DNA of 64,000 nucleotides from Sphingomonas tagetis (GCF_024211275.1 NZ_JAMLDX010000001.1:310001-374000), one strand, 5' to 3'. Counted from the first letter of the stretch, positions 53,976-64,000 are shown. Numbers and translations: made by a program. The notes: generated from the letters alone by a model not told the origin.

Positions 53976-55123
53976 CACGAACTCTCCCCCGCCAGCATGG
54001 CGATCATTGCCTTGTCCTTCGCCTCCGGCCGCAGCCGCAGATATTCCTTGAGCGCCGCTTGCCCCTCGGCGCTCTTGCCCGAGCGCAGCAGCGCCATGCC
54101 GAGCCCGCGCTGCGCCTCGACCGGTGCGCCCCTGGCCACCGCATCGGCATAATAGCCTGCCGCCTTGTCGAAATCGCCCGCGGCACCGCGCGCGCGATGC
54201 AGCTCGCCGCGCGCGAACAGCAGTTCGGCGGTCCAGCCATCGCTCGCCAGCTGACCGAGCAACAGGTCGGTCGCGCCGAAATCGTTGAGCTTGATCTGGT
54301 CGTCGATCAGGTCGGCCCAATAGGGCGCCAGCGCCGCGCGATAGCTGTCCTTGCCGCGCCGCCGTTCGCCACCGGCGGGCAAGGCGGCGGCCTGTTTCTT
54401 GAGGTCGGCCTGCCGCTCGACGCTCGGCGGGTGAGTCGCGAACATCCCGCCTTCGCTGCGCCGTTTGCGCTTGCGCTCGGCGGCGGTGGCGTCGAATTCA
54501 GCGAGCATCTGGCCCCAGATCTGCGACGCCGCCTCGGGATCGTAGCCGCTGGCCGACAGTGCGGTCAGCGAGCCGCTGTCCGCCTCGCGCTCCATCTCGC
54601 GCGAGAAGCTGAAGATCGACCCGAGCATGCCCAATGAGATGATTCCGGCAAACGGGACGATCGCCAGCCACGCCGCCGCGTTGGTCTTGTCCTTGATGTT
54701 GCGGAACAGCCGCAGCGAATGGCGCTGGCGGTAGTGTGTATGTTCGTGGGCCAGCACCGCCGCCAGCTGCGCCTCGTCGCGCACGCGCAGGAACAGGCCC
54801 GACCAGATCTGCATCATGCCGTTGGGCGCCATGCTGGCGTTGAAGAACGGGGTGCGCGTGATGTAGATGCGAACGCCCGCGCATTCGCTCGGCCCGACCG
54901 CCTTGCAATAGACCGACCGGACATAGTCGTTGAGCGCGGGATCTCGGATCACGAAGTTGGACGCCTTGAGCTTGCGCTCGGCATCCTCGACCTGCATCCA
55001 CAGCCCGCGTTCGTCCTCGTCCTGCGGCCCGGTCGCCGCCGTCGGCGCGGGCGCATCCTGTGCCGTGGCGGGCATGCCCGCCAGCACCACCGCTGCCGCC
55101 GTGATCGCCGATACGAAGCGCAT
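53975..55123 (-). CDS. Exported M48-family metalloprotease with C-terminal TPR-like repeats
   Basis: A 382-residue protein with a signal peptide (about residues 1-21), the zinc-binding HEHTH at 126-130 within LAAVLAHEHTHYRQRHSL, and the third-ligand region SREMEREADSGSLTALS. A membrane-like segment (AWLAIVPFAGIISLGMLGSI) lies after the active site. The C-terminal third (residues 270-380) is helical and TPR-like. It resembles BepA-type periplasmic proteases involved in outer-membrane protein quality control; this is an inference. It is the middle of a three-gene unit, coupled to the gene downstream. Confidence 0.87.
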   Translation of the reverse strand: MRFVSAITAAAVVLAGMPATAQDAPAPTAATGPQDEDERGLWMQVEDAERKLKASNFVIRDPALNDYVRSVYCKAVGPSECAGVRIYITRTPFFNASMAPNGMMQIWSGLFLRVRDEAQLAAVLAHEHTHYRQRHSLRLFRNIKDKTNAAAWLAIVPFAGIISLGMLGSIFSFSREMEREADSGSLTALSASGYDPEAASQIWGQMLAEFDATAAERKRKRRSEGGMFATHPPSVERQADLKKQAAALPAGGERRRGKDSYRAALAPYWADLIDDQIKLNDFGATDLLLGQLASDGWTAELLFARGELHRARGAAGDFDKAAGYYADAVARGAPVEAQRGLGMALLRSGKSAEGQAALKEYLRLRPEAKDKAMIAMLAGESS

Positions 55124-55128
55124 CGCGG

Positions 55129-55890
55129 TCAGCGCGCCTTGGCCGCCACCGTGGTGGCCTTGCCGCCCTCGCCCGGGCGGCTCGGCATCGACGCCATGAT
55201 CGCATCGACCATGCCCTGCGCACCCTCGGCCTCGCGCACGTCGCCCTTCGAACCGCGGAGTACGTTGAACCACACGACATTGCCGGTCGAAAGCTCGACC
55301 AGCGAGGCGTAATAGACGTGCTGCCCACCGCTGGTGATGATGCACATGCCGATGAGGCAACCGAGCATGCCCGCGACCTGCACCGCCTTGCGGCTGGCGC
55401 TGGCGAAATTATCGCGGCCATAGAAGAACAGCGCGTAATTGGCGCCCGACGCCTCGCCCAGCTTCTGCGCGCCCGGGCCGAGCGTCCAGTCGAACTGGTC
55501 CTTCTTCGTCGGCAGCTTGGCGCCATAATATTTGTAGGTGACGATCGCCTCGGCCACCGCGCGGTGCAGCGCCTCGTAATCGGCGACGAGCTGGGCGTTG
55601 CCTTCCTGGCTCTCGTCGATCGGCTTGAGTTCGATGTTGCGCGACTTGTGCGCCGACTCCATCGCCTTGGCGAGGTGCTCGCGCGCTGCCTTGGTCCAGT
55701 CGGCATTGGGCTCGACCATGCCGCCGGCCTGCAGCTCGCCGACTTCCATGTCGGGGCGCATCAGCACGATCGTCACCGGCTTGTCGGCGGGCAGCGCATA
55801 GCCCTGCGCGGTGAAATCCTTCGGCCCCGCCGCCGCCGGCGACGTGACCAGCGCCGCCGCGGCGACACCAAGCGCGAGTCTTTTGAGCAT
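55129..55890 (-). CDS. Exported hypothetical protein, first gene of an M48-protease operon
   Basis: A 253-residue protein with a signal peptide (MLKRLALGVAAAALVTSPAAA) and a mixed body that includes the strand-like VYYASLVELSTGNVVWFNVL reminiscent of CsgG- or LpoB-type outer-membrane assembly folds; I do not claim membership. A hydrophobic stretch with two Cys (VAGMLGCLIGMCIITSGGQ) is near residue 195. The start at 55890 has AGGGGGAAGG upstream. The stop is 5 bp before the protease start, so the three genes form one operon. Confidence 0.75.
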   Translation of the reverse strand: MLKRLALGVAAAALVTSPAAAGPKDFTAQGYALPADKPVTIVLMRPDMEVGELQAGGMVEPNADWTKAAREHLAKAMESAHKSRNIELKPIDESQEGNAQLVADYEALHRAVAEAIVTYKYYGAKLPTKKDQFDWTLGPGAQKLGEASGANYALFFYGRDNFASASRKAVQVAGMLGCLIGMCIITSGGQHVYYASLVELSTGNVVWFNVLRGSKGDVREAEGAQGMVDAIMASMPSRPGEGGKATTVAAKAR

Positions 55891-56043
55891 CCTTCCCCCT
55901 CGGCGCCGACTCATCCCCAGCGGCGCAGTCTCAATCGATACCGGCTGCGCGGCGACTGACAAGATGGATTTTTGCGTGCCGGTTCAATGTCCTGCGCGGA
56001 CCCGATCGTCCGCCGCTTCGTTGATGGCGCAAGGAGAAATGCC

Positions 56044-56256
56044 ATGACCGACCGCGATCCCCATCCCGACAGCCCGCCTGAAGCCGATCACGACCGCCGC
56101 AGCGATCTGGAACAGGCGACGACCGGCACCAATCGCGACATCGAACAGGTGGAGGAAGCCGAAAGCGGCGTCACGTCCGAACCGCCCGAAGGCGTCGACG
56201 GCGCGGTCGGCGGGACCGGCGGGGTGACCAAGAATCAGGAGGAAACGGCGCAATAA
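56044..56256 (+). CDS. Small acidic disordered protein
   Basis: A 70-residue protein starting MTDRDPHPDSPPEADHDRRS and ending GGVTKNQEETAQ, rich in Asp, Glu, Gly and Pro, with no hydrophobic segment. AAGGAG six or seven bases before the ATG supports translation. It is a single gene between the exported-protein operon and gatB, both on the other strand. It may be a stress-linked or cytoplasmic disordered protein, but no function is known. Confidence 0.6.
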   Translation: MTDRDPHPDSPPEADHDRRSDLEQATTGTNRDIEQVEEAESGVTSEPPEGVDGAVGGTGGVTKNQEETAQ

Positions 56257-56271
56257 AGCGCCGCTCCGGGG

Positions 56272-57726
56272 TCAGCCGTCGAGCGCTTTTTTCAGCAGGT
56301 CGTTGACCACGCCCGGGTTAGCCTTGCCCGCCATCGCCTTCATCGTCTGGCCGACGAAGAAGCCGAAGAGCTTGTCCTTGCCCGAGCGGTATTCGGCGAC
56401 CTTGTCGGCGTTGGCGTCGAGCACCTTGGCGATCTCCGCCTCGATCGCGCCGGTGTCCGAGGTCTGCTTGAGGCCGCGCTCCTCGACGATCTTCGAGGGG
56501 TCCTCGCCGGTTTCGAGCATAATCTCGAACACCTGCTTGGCGAGCGTATTCGACAGTGTGCCCTCGGCCACCAGCCCGAGCAGTTCCGCCGCCTGCGTGG
56601 CCGAAACCGGGCTGTCCTCGATCTGCTTGCCGAGCCGGTTGAGCGCGCCGAACAGCTCCGACGTCACCCAGTTCGATGCCGCCGGCCCCTTGGCGCCAGC
56701 GTCGAGCAGCGCATCGAAGAAGCGCGCCGACTCGACTTCGGCGGTCAACACGCTGGCGTTGTAGGGCGTCACCCCCAGCGCGACGTAGCGCGCGCGCTTG
56801 GCGTCGGGCAGTTCGGGCAGCGATTTGCGGCAATCGTCGAGGAAATCGTCGTCGAGTTCGAGCGGGAGCAGGTCGGGATCGGGGAAATAGCGGTAATCAT
56901 GCGCGTCTTCCTTCGAGCGCATCGACCGCGTCTCGCCCTTGTCAGGGTCGAACAGGCGCGTTTCCTGGACGATCTTGCCGCCATTTTCGATCACGTCGAT
57001 CTGGCGCAGCGCCTCGATCTCGACCGTCTGCATGACGAAGCGGACCGAGTTGACGTTCTTGGTCTCCGTGCGCGTACCGAACGGCTCGCCCGGCTTGCGG
57101 ACCGAGACGTTGACGTCCGCGCGCATCGAGCCCTGATCCATATTGCCGTCGCACGAACCGACATAGCGCAGAATCGATCGCAGCTTTGCCAGATAAGCTC
57201 CTGCTTCGGCAGGCGAACGCATGTCGGGTTTCGACACGATTTCCATCAGCGCCACGCCCGAGCGGTTGAGGTCGACATAGGAGCGCGTGGGATGCTGGTC
57301 GTGCATCAGCTTGCCGGCGTCCTGCTCGACATGGATGCGCTCGACGCCGATCGTCTTGGTCTCGCCCTCGACGTCGATCTCGACCTCGCCCTCGCCAACC
57401 AGCGGATGGTAGAGCTGGCTGATCTGATAGCCCTGCGGGAGATCGGCGTAGAAGTAATTCTTGCGGTCGAAGCGCGACCATTTGTTGATCTGCGCGTCGA
57501 TCGCCATGCCGGTGCGGACGGCCTGACGAATGCACTCGCGGTTCGGCACCGGCAGCATGCCCGGCATCGCGGCATCGACCAGACTGACCTGCGTGTTCGG
57601 CTCCGCGCCGAAGGTGGTCGCCGCGCCCGAGAACAGCTTGGCGTTGGACGTGACCTGAGCGTGGACCTCGAGGCCGATCACGACCTCCCACTCGCCGGTT
57701 GCGCCCTTGATACGATAGTCGCTCAT
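56272..57726 (-). CDS. gatB: Asp/Glu-tRNA amidotransferase subunit B
   Basis: The 484-residue kinase-like subunit of GatCAB that phosphorylates and amidates mischarged Glu-tRNA-Gln or Asp-tRNA-Asn. The N-terminal cradle ([20 protein letters not shown]) and the cysteine-free ATP/Mg region ([20 protein letters not shown]) lead to the C-terminal YqeY-like domain for tRNA binding. It is the last gene of gatC-gatA-gatB. Confidence 0.97.
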   Translation of the reverse strand: MSDYRIKGATGEWEVVIGLEVHAQVTSNAKLFSGAATTFGAEPNTQVSLVDAAMPGMLPVPNRECIRQAVRTGMAIDAQINKWSRFDRKNYFYADLPQGYQISQLYHPLVGEGEVEIDVEGETKTIGVERIHVEQDAGKLMHDQHPTRSYVDLNRSGVALMEIVSKPDMRSPAEAGAYLAKLRSILRYVGSCDGNMDQGSMRADVNVSVRKPGEPFGTRTETKNVNSVRFVMQTVEIEALRQIDVIENGGKIVQETRLFDPDKGETRSMRSKEDAHDYRYFPDPDLLPLELDDDFLDDCRKSLPELPDAKRARYVALGVTPYNASVLTAEVESARFFDALLDAGAKGPAASNWVTSELFGALNRLGKQIEDSPVSATQAAELLGLVAEGTLSNTLAKQVFEIMLETGEDPSKIVEERGLKQTSDTGAIEAEIAKVLDANADKVAEYRSGKDKLFGFFVGQTMKAMAGKANPGVVNDLLKKALDG

Positions 57727-57727
57727 C

Positions 57728-59212
57728 TTACCACCACTGCTCCGGCCGCGCCGTGAATCCCGCCCGCTGCTCGATCGCGAGGCCGGCGTTCAACACGCCC
57801 TGTTCGTCAAGCGGTTTGCCGATGATCTGGAGACCCAGCGGCAGTCCGGCCTTGTCCAGCCCGCCCGGGACCGACATCGCCGGGATGCCCGCGAGGCTCG
57901 ACGGCACCGTGAACACGTCGTTCAAATACATCGCCAATGGATCCGCCGATTTCTCGCCCAGCGCAAACGCGGCGCTTGGCGCGGTCGGCGTCAGCAACAG
58001 GTCGCAGTCCAGCCACGCCCGCTCGAAGTCGCGCGCGATCAGCGTGCGGACCTTCTGCGCCTGGGTGTAATAAGCGTCGTAGAAGCCCGCCGAGAGCACA
58101 TAGGTGCCGATCAGGATGCGGCGCTGCACTTCCGGCCCGAAGCCGGCGGCGCGGGTCGCCGCGTACATATCCTGCAAATTCGCGCCGTCGGGCAGCTCGC
58201 GCTGGCCGTAGCGCACGCCGTCATAGCGGGCGAGGTTGGACGACGCCTCAGCCGGAGCGATGATGTAATACGCGGGCAGCGCATATTGCGTATGCGGGAG
58301 CGAAACCTCGACGATCTCCGCGCCCGCGTCCTTCAGCCAGTCGATGCCCTGCTGCCACAGCGCCTCGATCTCGGACGGCATCCCATCGACGCGATATTCC
58401 TTTGGAATGCCGATCTTCTTGCCGCGCAGGTCGCCTGACAACCCCTGTTCCCACTTGGGCACGTCGAGCTTGAGCGAGGTGGCGTCCTTCGCATCGAAGC
58501 CGGCCATCGCCTCGAGCATGATCGCGCAGTCGCGAACGTCGCGCGCCATCGGCCCGGCCTGGTCGAGCGACGACGCGAACGCCACGACGCCCCAACGCGA
58601 GCAGCGGCCATAGGTCGGCTTGATCCCCGAAATGCCGGTGAACGCCGCGGGCTGACGGATCGAGCCGCCAGTGTCGGTGCCGGTCGCCGCCGGCACCAGC
58701 CGCGCGCTGATCGCCGCCGACGAGCCGCCCGACGACCCGCCGGGCGCGAGCGGCGCGTTGCCGCCGTCCCGGCGGCGCCAGGGCGAAATCACATTGCCGA
58801 AATAGCTGGTCTCGTTCGACGAACCCATCGCGAACTGGTCGAGGTTGAGCTTGCCCAGCATGCCGGCGCCCGCGTCCCACAATTTCTGCGAGACGGTCGA
58901 TTCATAAACCGGCTTGAACCCCTCCAGCATGTGGCTGGCTGCGGTGGTCTGCACGCCCTTGGTGCAGAACAGGTCCTTCATGCCGATCGGCACGCCGGCG
59001 AGCGGCTTGAGCACCTCGCCCGCCGCACGCGCCGCATCGGCCTCGCGCGCTGCGGCCAGCGCATGTTCGGGCGTCTCGACGATGAAGGCGTTGAGCTGCT
59101 TGGCAGCGCTCACCTTGACGATGAAGGCGTCGGCGACTTCCTTGGCGGAAAACTCGCCCGAGCGGATGCCGTCGCGCAGCGCAGCGACGCCGAGATTGGT
59201 GACGTCGCTCAT
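57728..59212 (-). CDS. gatA: Asp/Glu-tRNA amidotransferase subunit A
   Basis: The 494-residue amidase subunit that supplies ammonia from glutamine. The Ser-cisSer-Lys catalytic set is visible: Lys in [10 protein letters not shown] and Ser residues in [20 protein letters not shown] followed by [12 protein letters not shown]. It starts inside the last base of gatC (TAATG) and ends 1 bp before gatB, as expected for a coupled operon. Confidence 0.97.
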   Translation of the reverse strand: MSDVTNLGVAALRDGIRSGEFSAKEVADAFIVKVSAAKQLNAFIVETPEHALAAAREADAARAAGEVLKPLAGVPIGMKDLFCTKGVQTTAASHMLEGFKPVYESTVSQKLWDAGAGMLGKLNLDQFAMGSSNETSYFGNVISPWRRRDGGNAPLAPGGSSGGSSAAISARLVPAATGTDTGGSIRQPAAFTGISGIKPTYGRCSRWGVVAFASSLDQAGPMARDVRDCAIMLEAMAGFDAKDATSLKLDVPKWEQGLSGDLRGKKIGIPKEYRVDGMPSEIEALWQQGIDWLKDAGAEIVEVSLPHTQYALPAYYIIAPAEASSNLARYDGVRYGQRELPDGANLQDMYAATRAAGFGPEVQRRILIGTYVLSAGFYDAYYTQAQKVRTLIARDFERAWLDCDLLLTPTAPSAAFALGEKSADPLAMYLNDVFTVPSSLAGIPAMSVPGGLDKAGLPLGLQIIGKPLDEQGVLNAGLAIEQRAGFTARPEQWW

Positions 59213-59499
59213 TATTCGATCACCTTGGGCACGGTGAAGAAGCCATGCTCGCCGGCCGGCGCATTGGCCAGCACGTCGTCGCGCATGTCGCCGTCATTCA
59301 CGACATCGTCGCGCAGGCGCAGCGTGTTGGGGATCACGGCGGTCATCGGCTGAACCGACGAGGTATCGACCTCGCCGAGCTGCTCGATCCAGCCCAGGAT
59401 GTTGTTGAGTTCGGGCACAAGGCGCTCGGCGTCGCCATCGCTGATCGCGATGCGCGCAAGGCTCGCGACCTTCTTCACGGTTGCGGTATCTACGGACAT
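59212..59499 (-). CDS. gatC: Asp/Glu-tRNA amidotransferase subunit C
   Basis: The 95-residue structural subunit that clasps GatA and GatB ([20 protein letters not shown], then [20 protein letters not shown]). First gene of the operon. The divergent DUF3089 gene begins about 130 bp away. Confidence 0.96.
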   Translation of the reverse strand: MSVDTATVKKVASLARIAISDGDAERLVPELNNILGWIEQLGEVDTSSVQPMTAVIPNTLRLRDDVVNDGDMRDDVLANAPAGEHGFFTVPKVIE

Positions 59500-59627
59500 G
59501 GGGCGCGGCTAGCCCCTCGCCGTCGAAGTTTCAACCAGAGCGTGAGGTTGCATCCTTCGCAACCATCGCGCACGGGAACGCGGTTGCAGCGCCTTTGGTT
59601 ATGCCGCAACGCACAATGGAGAGCCTG

Positions 59628-60734
59628 TTGGCGCGTAAATTCCTCTATCTGGTGGTCGTCCTTATCGTGCTCGCCCTTGCCGCAACCTTTGCCTATCGCA
59701 TCTGGGGCGTGCAGCTGTTGCGGCAGGCGATGATCCCCGGCGCGCGGTTCGAATCGCAAGGCGAGCTGCCCAAGGACAGCTATGCCCGGCGCGAGATGTG
59801 GCTGGCGCGGCCCGATCTGCGCGGCAATCCGGCGCTGTGGCTGCCCGCCGGCGTGCAGAGCGCCGCCAAGCCCGCCGCCGCGGTGTTCGCGATCCATCCG
59901 ACGTCGTATCTCGACCGTTCGCACTGGAACGCCCCGCTCGACGACAAGGAGGCGAATGATCGCGCCGCCTTGTTCCTGCGCGGGCAGGCGAGCGCGTTCA
60001 ACGGCGCCGGGCTGATCTGGGCGCCGCGTTACCGGCAAGCGACGTTCGGCGCGTTCCTGACCGCCAGCGCCGATGCGCAGGCTGCGCTGGATTTCGCCTA
60101 TGCCGATGTCGAGGCGGCGTTTGACCAGTTCATCGCCGAGGCCGGCGACCGGCCGATCATCCTGACCGGCCACAGCCAGGGTGCGCTGCATCTCACGCGG
60201 CTGTTGCTCGACCGCGTCGCGGGCAAGCCGGTCGCGAAGCGAATCGTCGCCGCCTATGTCGTCGGCTGGCCGGTGTCGAAGACGGTCGATCTGCCGCGCA
60301 TGGGGCTGCCCGAATGCATCCGCGCCGACCAGACCGGCTGCATCCTCTCATGGCAGAGCTTCGGCGAGCCGGCCGACCCGTCGCTGATCCTCGACACGTT
60401 CGATGCGACCAAGGGCTTCACCGGCGCCAGCCGCGCCAACACGCCGATGATCTGCACCAACCCGATCACCGGGACGCCGGACACCGCCGCGCCAGCGTCC
60501 GCGAATCTCGGCAGCCTGGTGCCATCGGCGGATTTCTCGTCCGCGGTGTTGCAGACCGGCACGGTCGGCGCGCGCTGCGACGGACGCGGCATCCTGCTGA
60601 TCGGCGAGCCGCCCGCATCGTTCGCGAGCAGCAGCTATGTGCTGCCCGGCAACAACTATCATGTGTTCGATTACTCGCTGTTCTGGGCGAATATCCGCGC
60701 CGATGCAGAGCGGCGGCTGGCCGCGTTCAAATGA
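59628..60734 (+). CDS. DUF3089 lipase-like membrane-anchored hydrolase
   Basis: A protein of about 368 residues with an N-terminal anchor (about residues 4-22: [19 protein letters not shown]), an alpha/beta hydrolase body and the nucleophile motif [11 protein letters not shown] at about residue 180. DUF3089 members are abundant in sphingomonads and are suspected esterases or lipases; the substrate is unknown. The preferred start is TTG at 59628 with GGAG six bases before it; an ATG at 59616 (no ribosome site) would add four residues. Its stop overlaps the ruvX start by ATGA. Confidence 0.85.
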   Translation: MARKFLYLVVVLIVLALAATFAYRIWGVQLLRQAMIPGARFESQGELPKDSYARREMWLARPDLRGNPALWLPAGVQSAAKPAAAVFAIHPTSYLDRSHWNAPLDDKEANDRAALFLRGQASAFNGAGLIWAPRYRQATFGAFLTASADAQAALDFAYADVEAAFDQFIAEAGDRPIILTGHSQGALHLTRLLLDRVAGKPVAKRIVAAYVVGWPVSKTVDLPRMGLPECIRADQTGCILSWQSFGEPADPSLILDTFDATKGFTGASRANTPMICTNPITGTPDTAAPASANLGSLVPSADFSSAVLQTGTVGARCDGRGILLIGEPPASFASSSYVLPGNNYHVFDYSLFWANIRADAERRLAAFK

Positions 60735-61195
60735 TCACGGTGGACCGCGCGACGTTTCGGGAGGCGCTCCCGGACGGTGGCCGCCTGCTCGGACTCGACG
60801 TCGGGACCAAGACGATCGGTACCGCGCTGTGCGATGCCGGCTGGTCGTTCGCGAGCCCGGCCGCGCTGATCAAGCGCACCAAGTTCACCGCCGACAAGAC
60901 CGCGCTGGCCGCGATGATCGGCGAGCAGCAGGTGAAGGGCCTCGTCATCGGCCTGCCGCTCAACCTCGACGGGACCGATTCGCCGCGCACGCAATCGACT
61001 CGCGCCTTCGCCCGCAATGTCGAGGATCTCGGCCTGCCGATCCTGCTGTGGGACGAGCGATGGTCGACCCAGGCGGTCGAGCGCCAGATGATCGCGGAGG
61101 ACTTGTCGCGGGCCAAGCGCGCCGAGCGAGTCGACAAGCTCGCCGCCAGCTACATCCTGCAAGGCGCGATCGACGGGCTGGCGGCGCTGGGCTGA
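60731..61195 (+). CDS. ruvX: Holliday-junction resolvase-like / pre-16S rRNA nuclease
   Basis: A 154-residue RNase H-fold protein (YqgF). Catalytic Asp and Glu positions appear in [34 protein letters not shown] and [13 protein letters not shown], with the last Asp in [11 protein letters not shown]. In E. coli it trims the 5' end of pre-16S rRNA. Coupled to the DUF3089 gene by an ATGA overlap; pyrB follows. Confidence 0.95.
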   Translation: MITVDRATFREALPDGGRLLGLDVGTKTIGTALCDAGWSFASPAALIKRTKFTADKTALAAMIGEQQVKGLVIGLPLNLDGTDSPRTQSTRAFARNVEDLGLPILLWDERWSTQAVERQMIAEDLSRAKRAERVDKLAASYILQGAIDGLAALG

Positions 61196-61247
61196 CCCCT
61201 TTTGGCGGGTTGCCACCCCCGCCCTACCCCGCTAACCGGCACCTTTA

Positions 61248-62240
61248 ATGCAATCGCCGATCGATCATCGCCCCGGCGCCCAGATTCATGGGCGCGCCGT
61301 GTTTCCGCACGCGCATCTGACCGGTATTTCCGGGCTCCAGCCGCACGAAATCCTGTTCCTGCTCGACGAGGCGGAACAGTGGATCGAGGCGAACCGGACG
61401 CGCGCGAAGAGCGACCATCGGCTCGACGGCCTCACCCAGATCAACGCCTTTTTCGAGAATTCGACGCGGACATTGCTGTCGTTCGAGATCGCGGGGAAGC
61501 GGCTCGGCGCGGACGTGGTCAACATGCACGCCGCCCAGTCGAGCGTGAAGAAGGGCGAGACGCTGATCGACACCGCGATGACGCTCAACGCGATGCGCGC
61601 GGACGTGATCGTCATCCGTCACATGAGCTCGGGCGCGGTGCAGCTGATCGCCGACAAGGTCGATTGCCCGGTGCTCAATGCCGGCGACGGCAGCCATGAG
61701 CATCCCACGCAAGCGCTGCTCGACGCGCTGACGATCCGCCGCCGCCGCGGGTCGATCGCGCACCAGCGCGTGGTGATCTGTGGCGACATCCTCCACAGCC
61801 GCGTCGCACGCTCGAACATCCTCGCGCTGACCGCGCTCGCCGCCGAGGTGCGCGTCGTCGCGCCCTCGACGCTGATGCCCGCGGCGATCGAGAAGATGCA
61901 CGTCACGCCCTTCACCGATTTCGACGCGGCGCTCGAGGGTGCAGATGTGGTGATGATGCTGCGGCTGCAGAATGAGCGGATGTCGGGCGCATTCATTCCC
62001 TCGACGCGCGAATATCATCTCAATTACGGCCTCACGCCCGAACGGCTGGCGCGCGCCAAGCCCGATGCGCTGGTCATGCACCCCGGCCCGATGAATCGCG
62101 GCGTCGAGATCGATTCGTCGGTCGCCGACATGCCCGGCCGCTCGGCGATCACCGAGCAGGTCGAGATGGGCGTCGCGGTGCGCATGGCCTGCCTCGACGT
62201 GCTGACGCGCAAGGCACGCGGCGTGGAGGGCTGGGCATGA
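61248..62240 (+). CDS. pyrB: Aspartate carbamoyltransferase catalytic subunit
   Basis: A 330-residue enzyme of pyrimidine synthesis. The carbamoyl-phosphate loop reads [13 protein letters not shown], and the [10 protein letters not shown] and [11 protein letters not shown] segments complete the active site. The adjacent inactive dihydroorotase homologue, coupled by an ATGA overlap, is the typical partner of this class B enzyme. Confidence 0.97.
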   Translation: MQSPIDHRPGAQIHGRAVFPHAHLTGISGLQPHEILFLLDEAEQWIEANRTRAKSDHRLDGLTQINAFFENSTRTLLSFEIAGKRLGADVVNMHAAQSSVKKGETLIDTAMTLNAMRADVIVIRHMSSGAVQLIADKVDCPVLNAGDGSHEHPTQALLDALTIRRRRGSIAHQRVVICGDILHSRVARSNILALTALAAEVRVVAPSTLMPAAIEKMHVTPFTDFDAALEGADVVMMLRLQNERMSGAFIPSTREYHLNYGLTPERLARAKPDALVMHPGPMNRGVEIDSSVADMPGRSAITEQVEMGVAVRMACLDVLTRKARGVEGWA

Positions 62241-63445
62241 AGCTGACCTTCCGCAATGCCCGGCTGGTCTGCCCCGAGGGCGGCGAGCGCAGCGGCGATC
62301 TCCACGTCGCCGACCACGAGATCGTTGCCGACGCGCCCGACGGCGCGCAGCTGATCGACTGTGGCGGCCGCATCCTTGCCCCTGCCCTGATCGATCTCGG
62401 CGTGTTCGCGATGGACAAGGCGGCGTGCCGCGCGGGCGGGATCGCGCGGATCGGGCTGATGCCCGACCAGTCGCCGGTGCTCGACGGCCCCGGTCTGGTC
62501 CAGCGCGCCGCCGACATGGGCAAGCCGGAATTATGGGTCCACCCGATCGCCGCCGCGACGCGCGGGCTGGCGGGGGAGAATCTCGCCGAATTCGCCACCA
62601 ATGCCGAAGCCGGCGCGCGCGCGGTTTCGACCGGGCGCGGCTGGATCGCCGATTCGGGCGTGATGCGGCGCGTGCTCGCCTATGCGCGCGATTGCGGTCT
62701 CACGGTGATCGCGCATGCCGAGGATAGCGGGCTGGCGGGTCATGCCGTGGCAACCGAGGGCGAGACCGCCACCCGCCTCGGCCTGCCGTCAGCGCCCGCC
62801 ATTGCCGAGGCGCTCGCCGTCGCACGCGACCTCATGCTCGCCGAACAGACCGGCGCGGCGATCCATTTCCGCCAGCTGACCACCGCCGCGGCGTTCGACC
62901 TGATCCGCGCCGCCCGCGCGCGCGGGGTCGCGGTGACGTGCGGCGTCACCCCGGCGCATCTCCTGCTGTCGGACATCAACGTCACCGATTTCCGCACCTT
63001 TGCCCGCCTCTCGCCGCCATTGCGCGACGAAAGCGACCGGCAAGCGGTGCTTAACGCGCTGGCGGACGGCACGATCGACATCCTCTGCTCGGGCCACGAC
63101 CCGCAAGGGCCGGAGGAAAAACGCCTGCCCTTCGCCGATTCGACGCCGGGCATGGCGGGTGCAGAGACGCTGCTCGCACTGGGCCTGGGGCTGGTGCGCG
63201 ACGATCGCCTCACCCTGCCCCGGCTGTTCGCATTGCTCGCGCGCAATCCGGCCAAGCTGCTCGGGATCGAGGCAGGCACGCTGGCGCCGGGCATGCCGGC
63301 CGATCTGGTGCTGATCGATCCCGACGCGCCGTGGCAGATCAATTCGGACCGCATGGCGGGCAAGGCCGGCAACACGCCGTTCGACGGGCTCCCGGTTCAG
63401 GGCAAGGCGCTGCGGCTGTTCAAGGGCGGCAGCGAGATCGGCTGA
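62237..63445 (+). CDS. pyrX: Dihydroorotase-like protein, probably non-catalytic (PyrX)
   Basis: A 402-residue member of the amidohydrolase family next to pyrB. The metal-binding HxH that starts the active site of true dihydroorotases is missing: after [10 protein letters not shown] the sequence reads [13 protein letters not shown]. The later conserved histidine segment reads [16 protein letters not shown], where TDHAPH is usual, so metal ligands are also lost there. Similar PyrC' proteins in Pseudomonas are inactive but needed for aspartate carbamoyltransferase assembly. A separate active pyrC should exist elsewhere. Confidence 0.88.
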   Translation: MKLTFRNARLVCPEGGERSGDLHVADHEIVADAPDGAQLIDCGGRILAPALIDLGVFAMDKAACRAGGIARIGLMPDQSPVLDGPGLVQRAADMGKPELWVHPIAAATRGLAGENLAEFATNAEAGARAVSTGRGWIADSGVMRRVLAYARDCGLTVIAHAEDSGLAGHAVATEGETATRLGLPSAPAIAEALAVARDLMLAEQTGAAIHFRQLTTAAAFDLIRAARARGVAVTCGVTPAHLLLSDINVTDFRTFARLSPPLRDESDRQAVLNALADGTIDILCSGHDPQGPEEKRLPFADSTPGMAGAETLLALGLGLVRDDRLTLPRLFALLARNPAKLLGIEAGTLAPGMPADLVLIDPDAPWQINSDRMAGKAGNTPFDGLPVQGKALRLFKGGSEIG

Positions 63446-63448
63446 AAC

Positions 63449-63482
63449 GAAAGGCGGCCCGCCCCGCATGGGACGAGCCGCC
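63449..63482. terminator. Hairpin between pyrX and the SPOR gene
   Basis: An imperfect GC-rich inverted repeat with ggcggc at one end and gccgcc at the other, between two convergent genes. On the minus strand it is followed by TTTCGTTTC. It probably ends both transcripts, weakly. Confidence 0.55.
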
Positions 63483-63504
63483 GGAATATCTTTCGGGGCC
63501 GGGA

Positions 63505-64000
63505 TCAGCGCGCGCGCTTGCTCCAGTTGACCGCCTTGTCGCCCGCAGCGGTGCGCACGAAGCACTTGCCGCCGCTCGAGCGAACCTTGTTGCAAAGCGC
63601 GTTGGCATCGGCGCGGCTGAGACCGCCGACCGCGAGGCGCTCGAACGCGCCCGCGTCGGTCTTGATGCTCGCGCTCGACGGCGTCATGCCGCTCAGCGCC
63701 GGGATGCGCTTGACCGCGCGGCCCCACGCATCGCGGGCAACGCCGCTGCTGTCATAGGCGCCGAGCTGGACCGCCCATTCGCCCTTGGCCTGGGCGAACT
63801 TCACGACCGGCTGAGTCTTGAGCACGCGGACCGCGCCGGTCGAAGCCTTGGCCTCGACAACCGGCTTCACCACCGCAGCGCGCTTGGCCAGCATTACAGG
63901 AACGGGCACCGTCTGGATGATTTCCTTGCGCTCGCCGAACACGATCTGCGAACCGCTGGGTGCGGTGATCGCGGGCGCGATCTCGACCTTGGCGACACTG
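63505..64000 (-). CDS. SPOR-domain protein, 5' end outside the window
   Basis: The open frame continues to the window edge, so only the C-terminal 164 residues or so are seen. A SPOR domain fills the end: WAVQLGAYDSSGVARDAWGR, then FERLAVGGLSRADANALCNK and GKCFVRTAAGDKAVNW. SPOR domains bind denuded peptidoglycan at the septum. The Pro/Val/Lys-rich region just before it (VKPVVEAKASTGAVRVL) is a linker. The upstream part may contain a signal peptide, TPR repeats or a membrane anchor; none is visible here. Confidence 0.85.
   Translation of the reverse strand, partial: SVAKVEIAPAITAPSGSQIVFGERKEIIQTVPVPVMLAKRAAVVKPVVEAKASTGAVRVLKTQPVVKFAQAKGEWAVQLGAYDSSGVARDAWGRAVKRIPALSGMTPSSASIKTDAGAFERLAVGGLSRADANALCNKVRSSGGKCFVRTAAGDKAVNWSKRAR

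Overview
The window is GC-rich chromosomal DNA from an alphaproteobacterium, most probably a sphingomonad (Sphingomonas or a close relative). The basis is the codon and GC character, the SPOR, DUF885, S9-peptidase and DUF3089 repertoire, the gene neighbourhoods (psd-pssA, tig-clpP-clpX, gatCAB, tpiA next to ppiD-trpE), and an alphaproteobacterial LexA box in front of recA. Genus is an inference; no rRNA is present. No phage, insertion sequence, integrase or CRISPR array was seen. Most of the window is conserved core chromosome with small lineage-specific genes between.

Layout. 1-3.0 kb: psd-pssA (phosphatidylethanolamine synthesis) and icd with a strong terminator. 3.0-8.7 kb: FAD monooxygenase plus membrane protein, a KefB-type antiporter, a DUF885 protein and a small secreted protein. 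8.7-13.0 kb: alaS, an odd bridging ORF with 22-bp repeats, and an M24 peptidase gene broken by two frameshifts, one at a 16-bp tandem duplication. 13.1-16.8 kb: DctA-type symporter, GST, recA with a LexA box, and a divergent tag gene lacking about 60 central codons. 16.8-21.8 kb: a 22-residue Cys-rich peptide, a DUF559 protein, secreted unknowns, prolyl oligopeptidase and a 38-residue membrane peptide. 22.0-24.8 kb: rpsM-rpsK-rpoA-rplQ with hairpins between cistrons. 25-33 kb: TPR protein, SRPBCC, DUF418, DPP4-type peptidase, SoxR with its box and a divergent VOC gene, and YbaL behind two small genes.

33.4-41 kb: the usual rpsP-rimM-trmD-rplS operon is split. ffh-rpsP-rimM lies on one side and trmD-rplS on the other, with about 3.7 kb of accessory genes (ArsR-SRPBCC pair, serine hydrolase, TrxR-like flavoprotein) and a 29-bp inverted repeat between. 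41-49.5 kb: tpiA, ppiD-trpE, a secreted unknown, DUF808, clpX, clpP. 49.6-53.4 kb: GT2 glycosyltransferase, DUF4328 protein, trigger factor with a His/Lys-rich tail, tRNA-Leu and a proline-rich small protein. 53.4-56.3 kb: a tight operon of three exported proteins including an M48 protease, then a small acidic protein. 56.3-59.5 kb: gatC-gatA-gatB. 59.6-64 kb: DUF3089 lipase-like protein, ruvX, pyrB with an apparently inactive dihydroorotase homologue, and the 3' end of a SPOR-domain gene.

The items most worth following up are the Cys-rich 22-residue peptide, the tag gene with its central deletion beside the LexA box, the frameshifted M24 gene, the three exported-protein operon, and the extended tails on ribosomal protein S16 and trigger factor. 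Several small genes were found by reading intergenic DNA for Shine-Dalgarno-plus-ORF signals.
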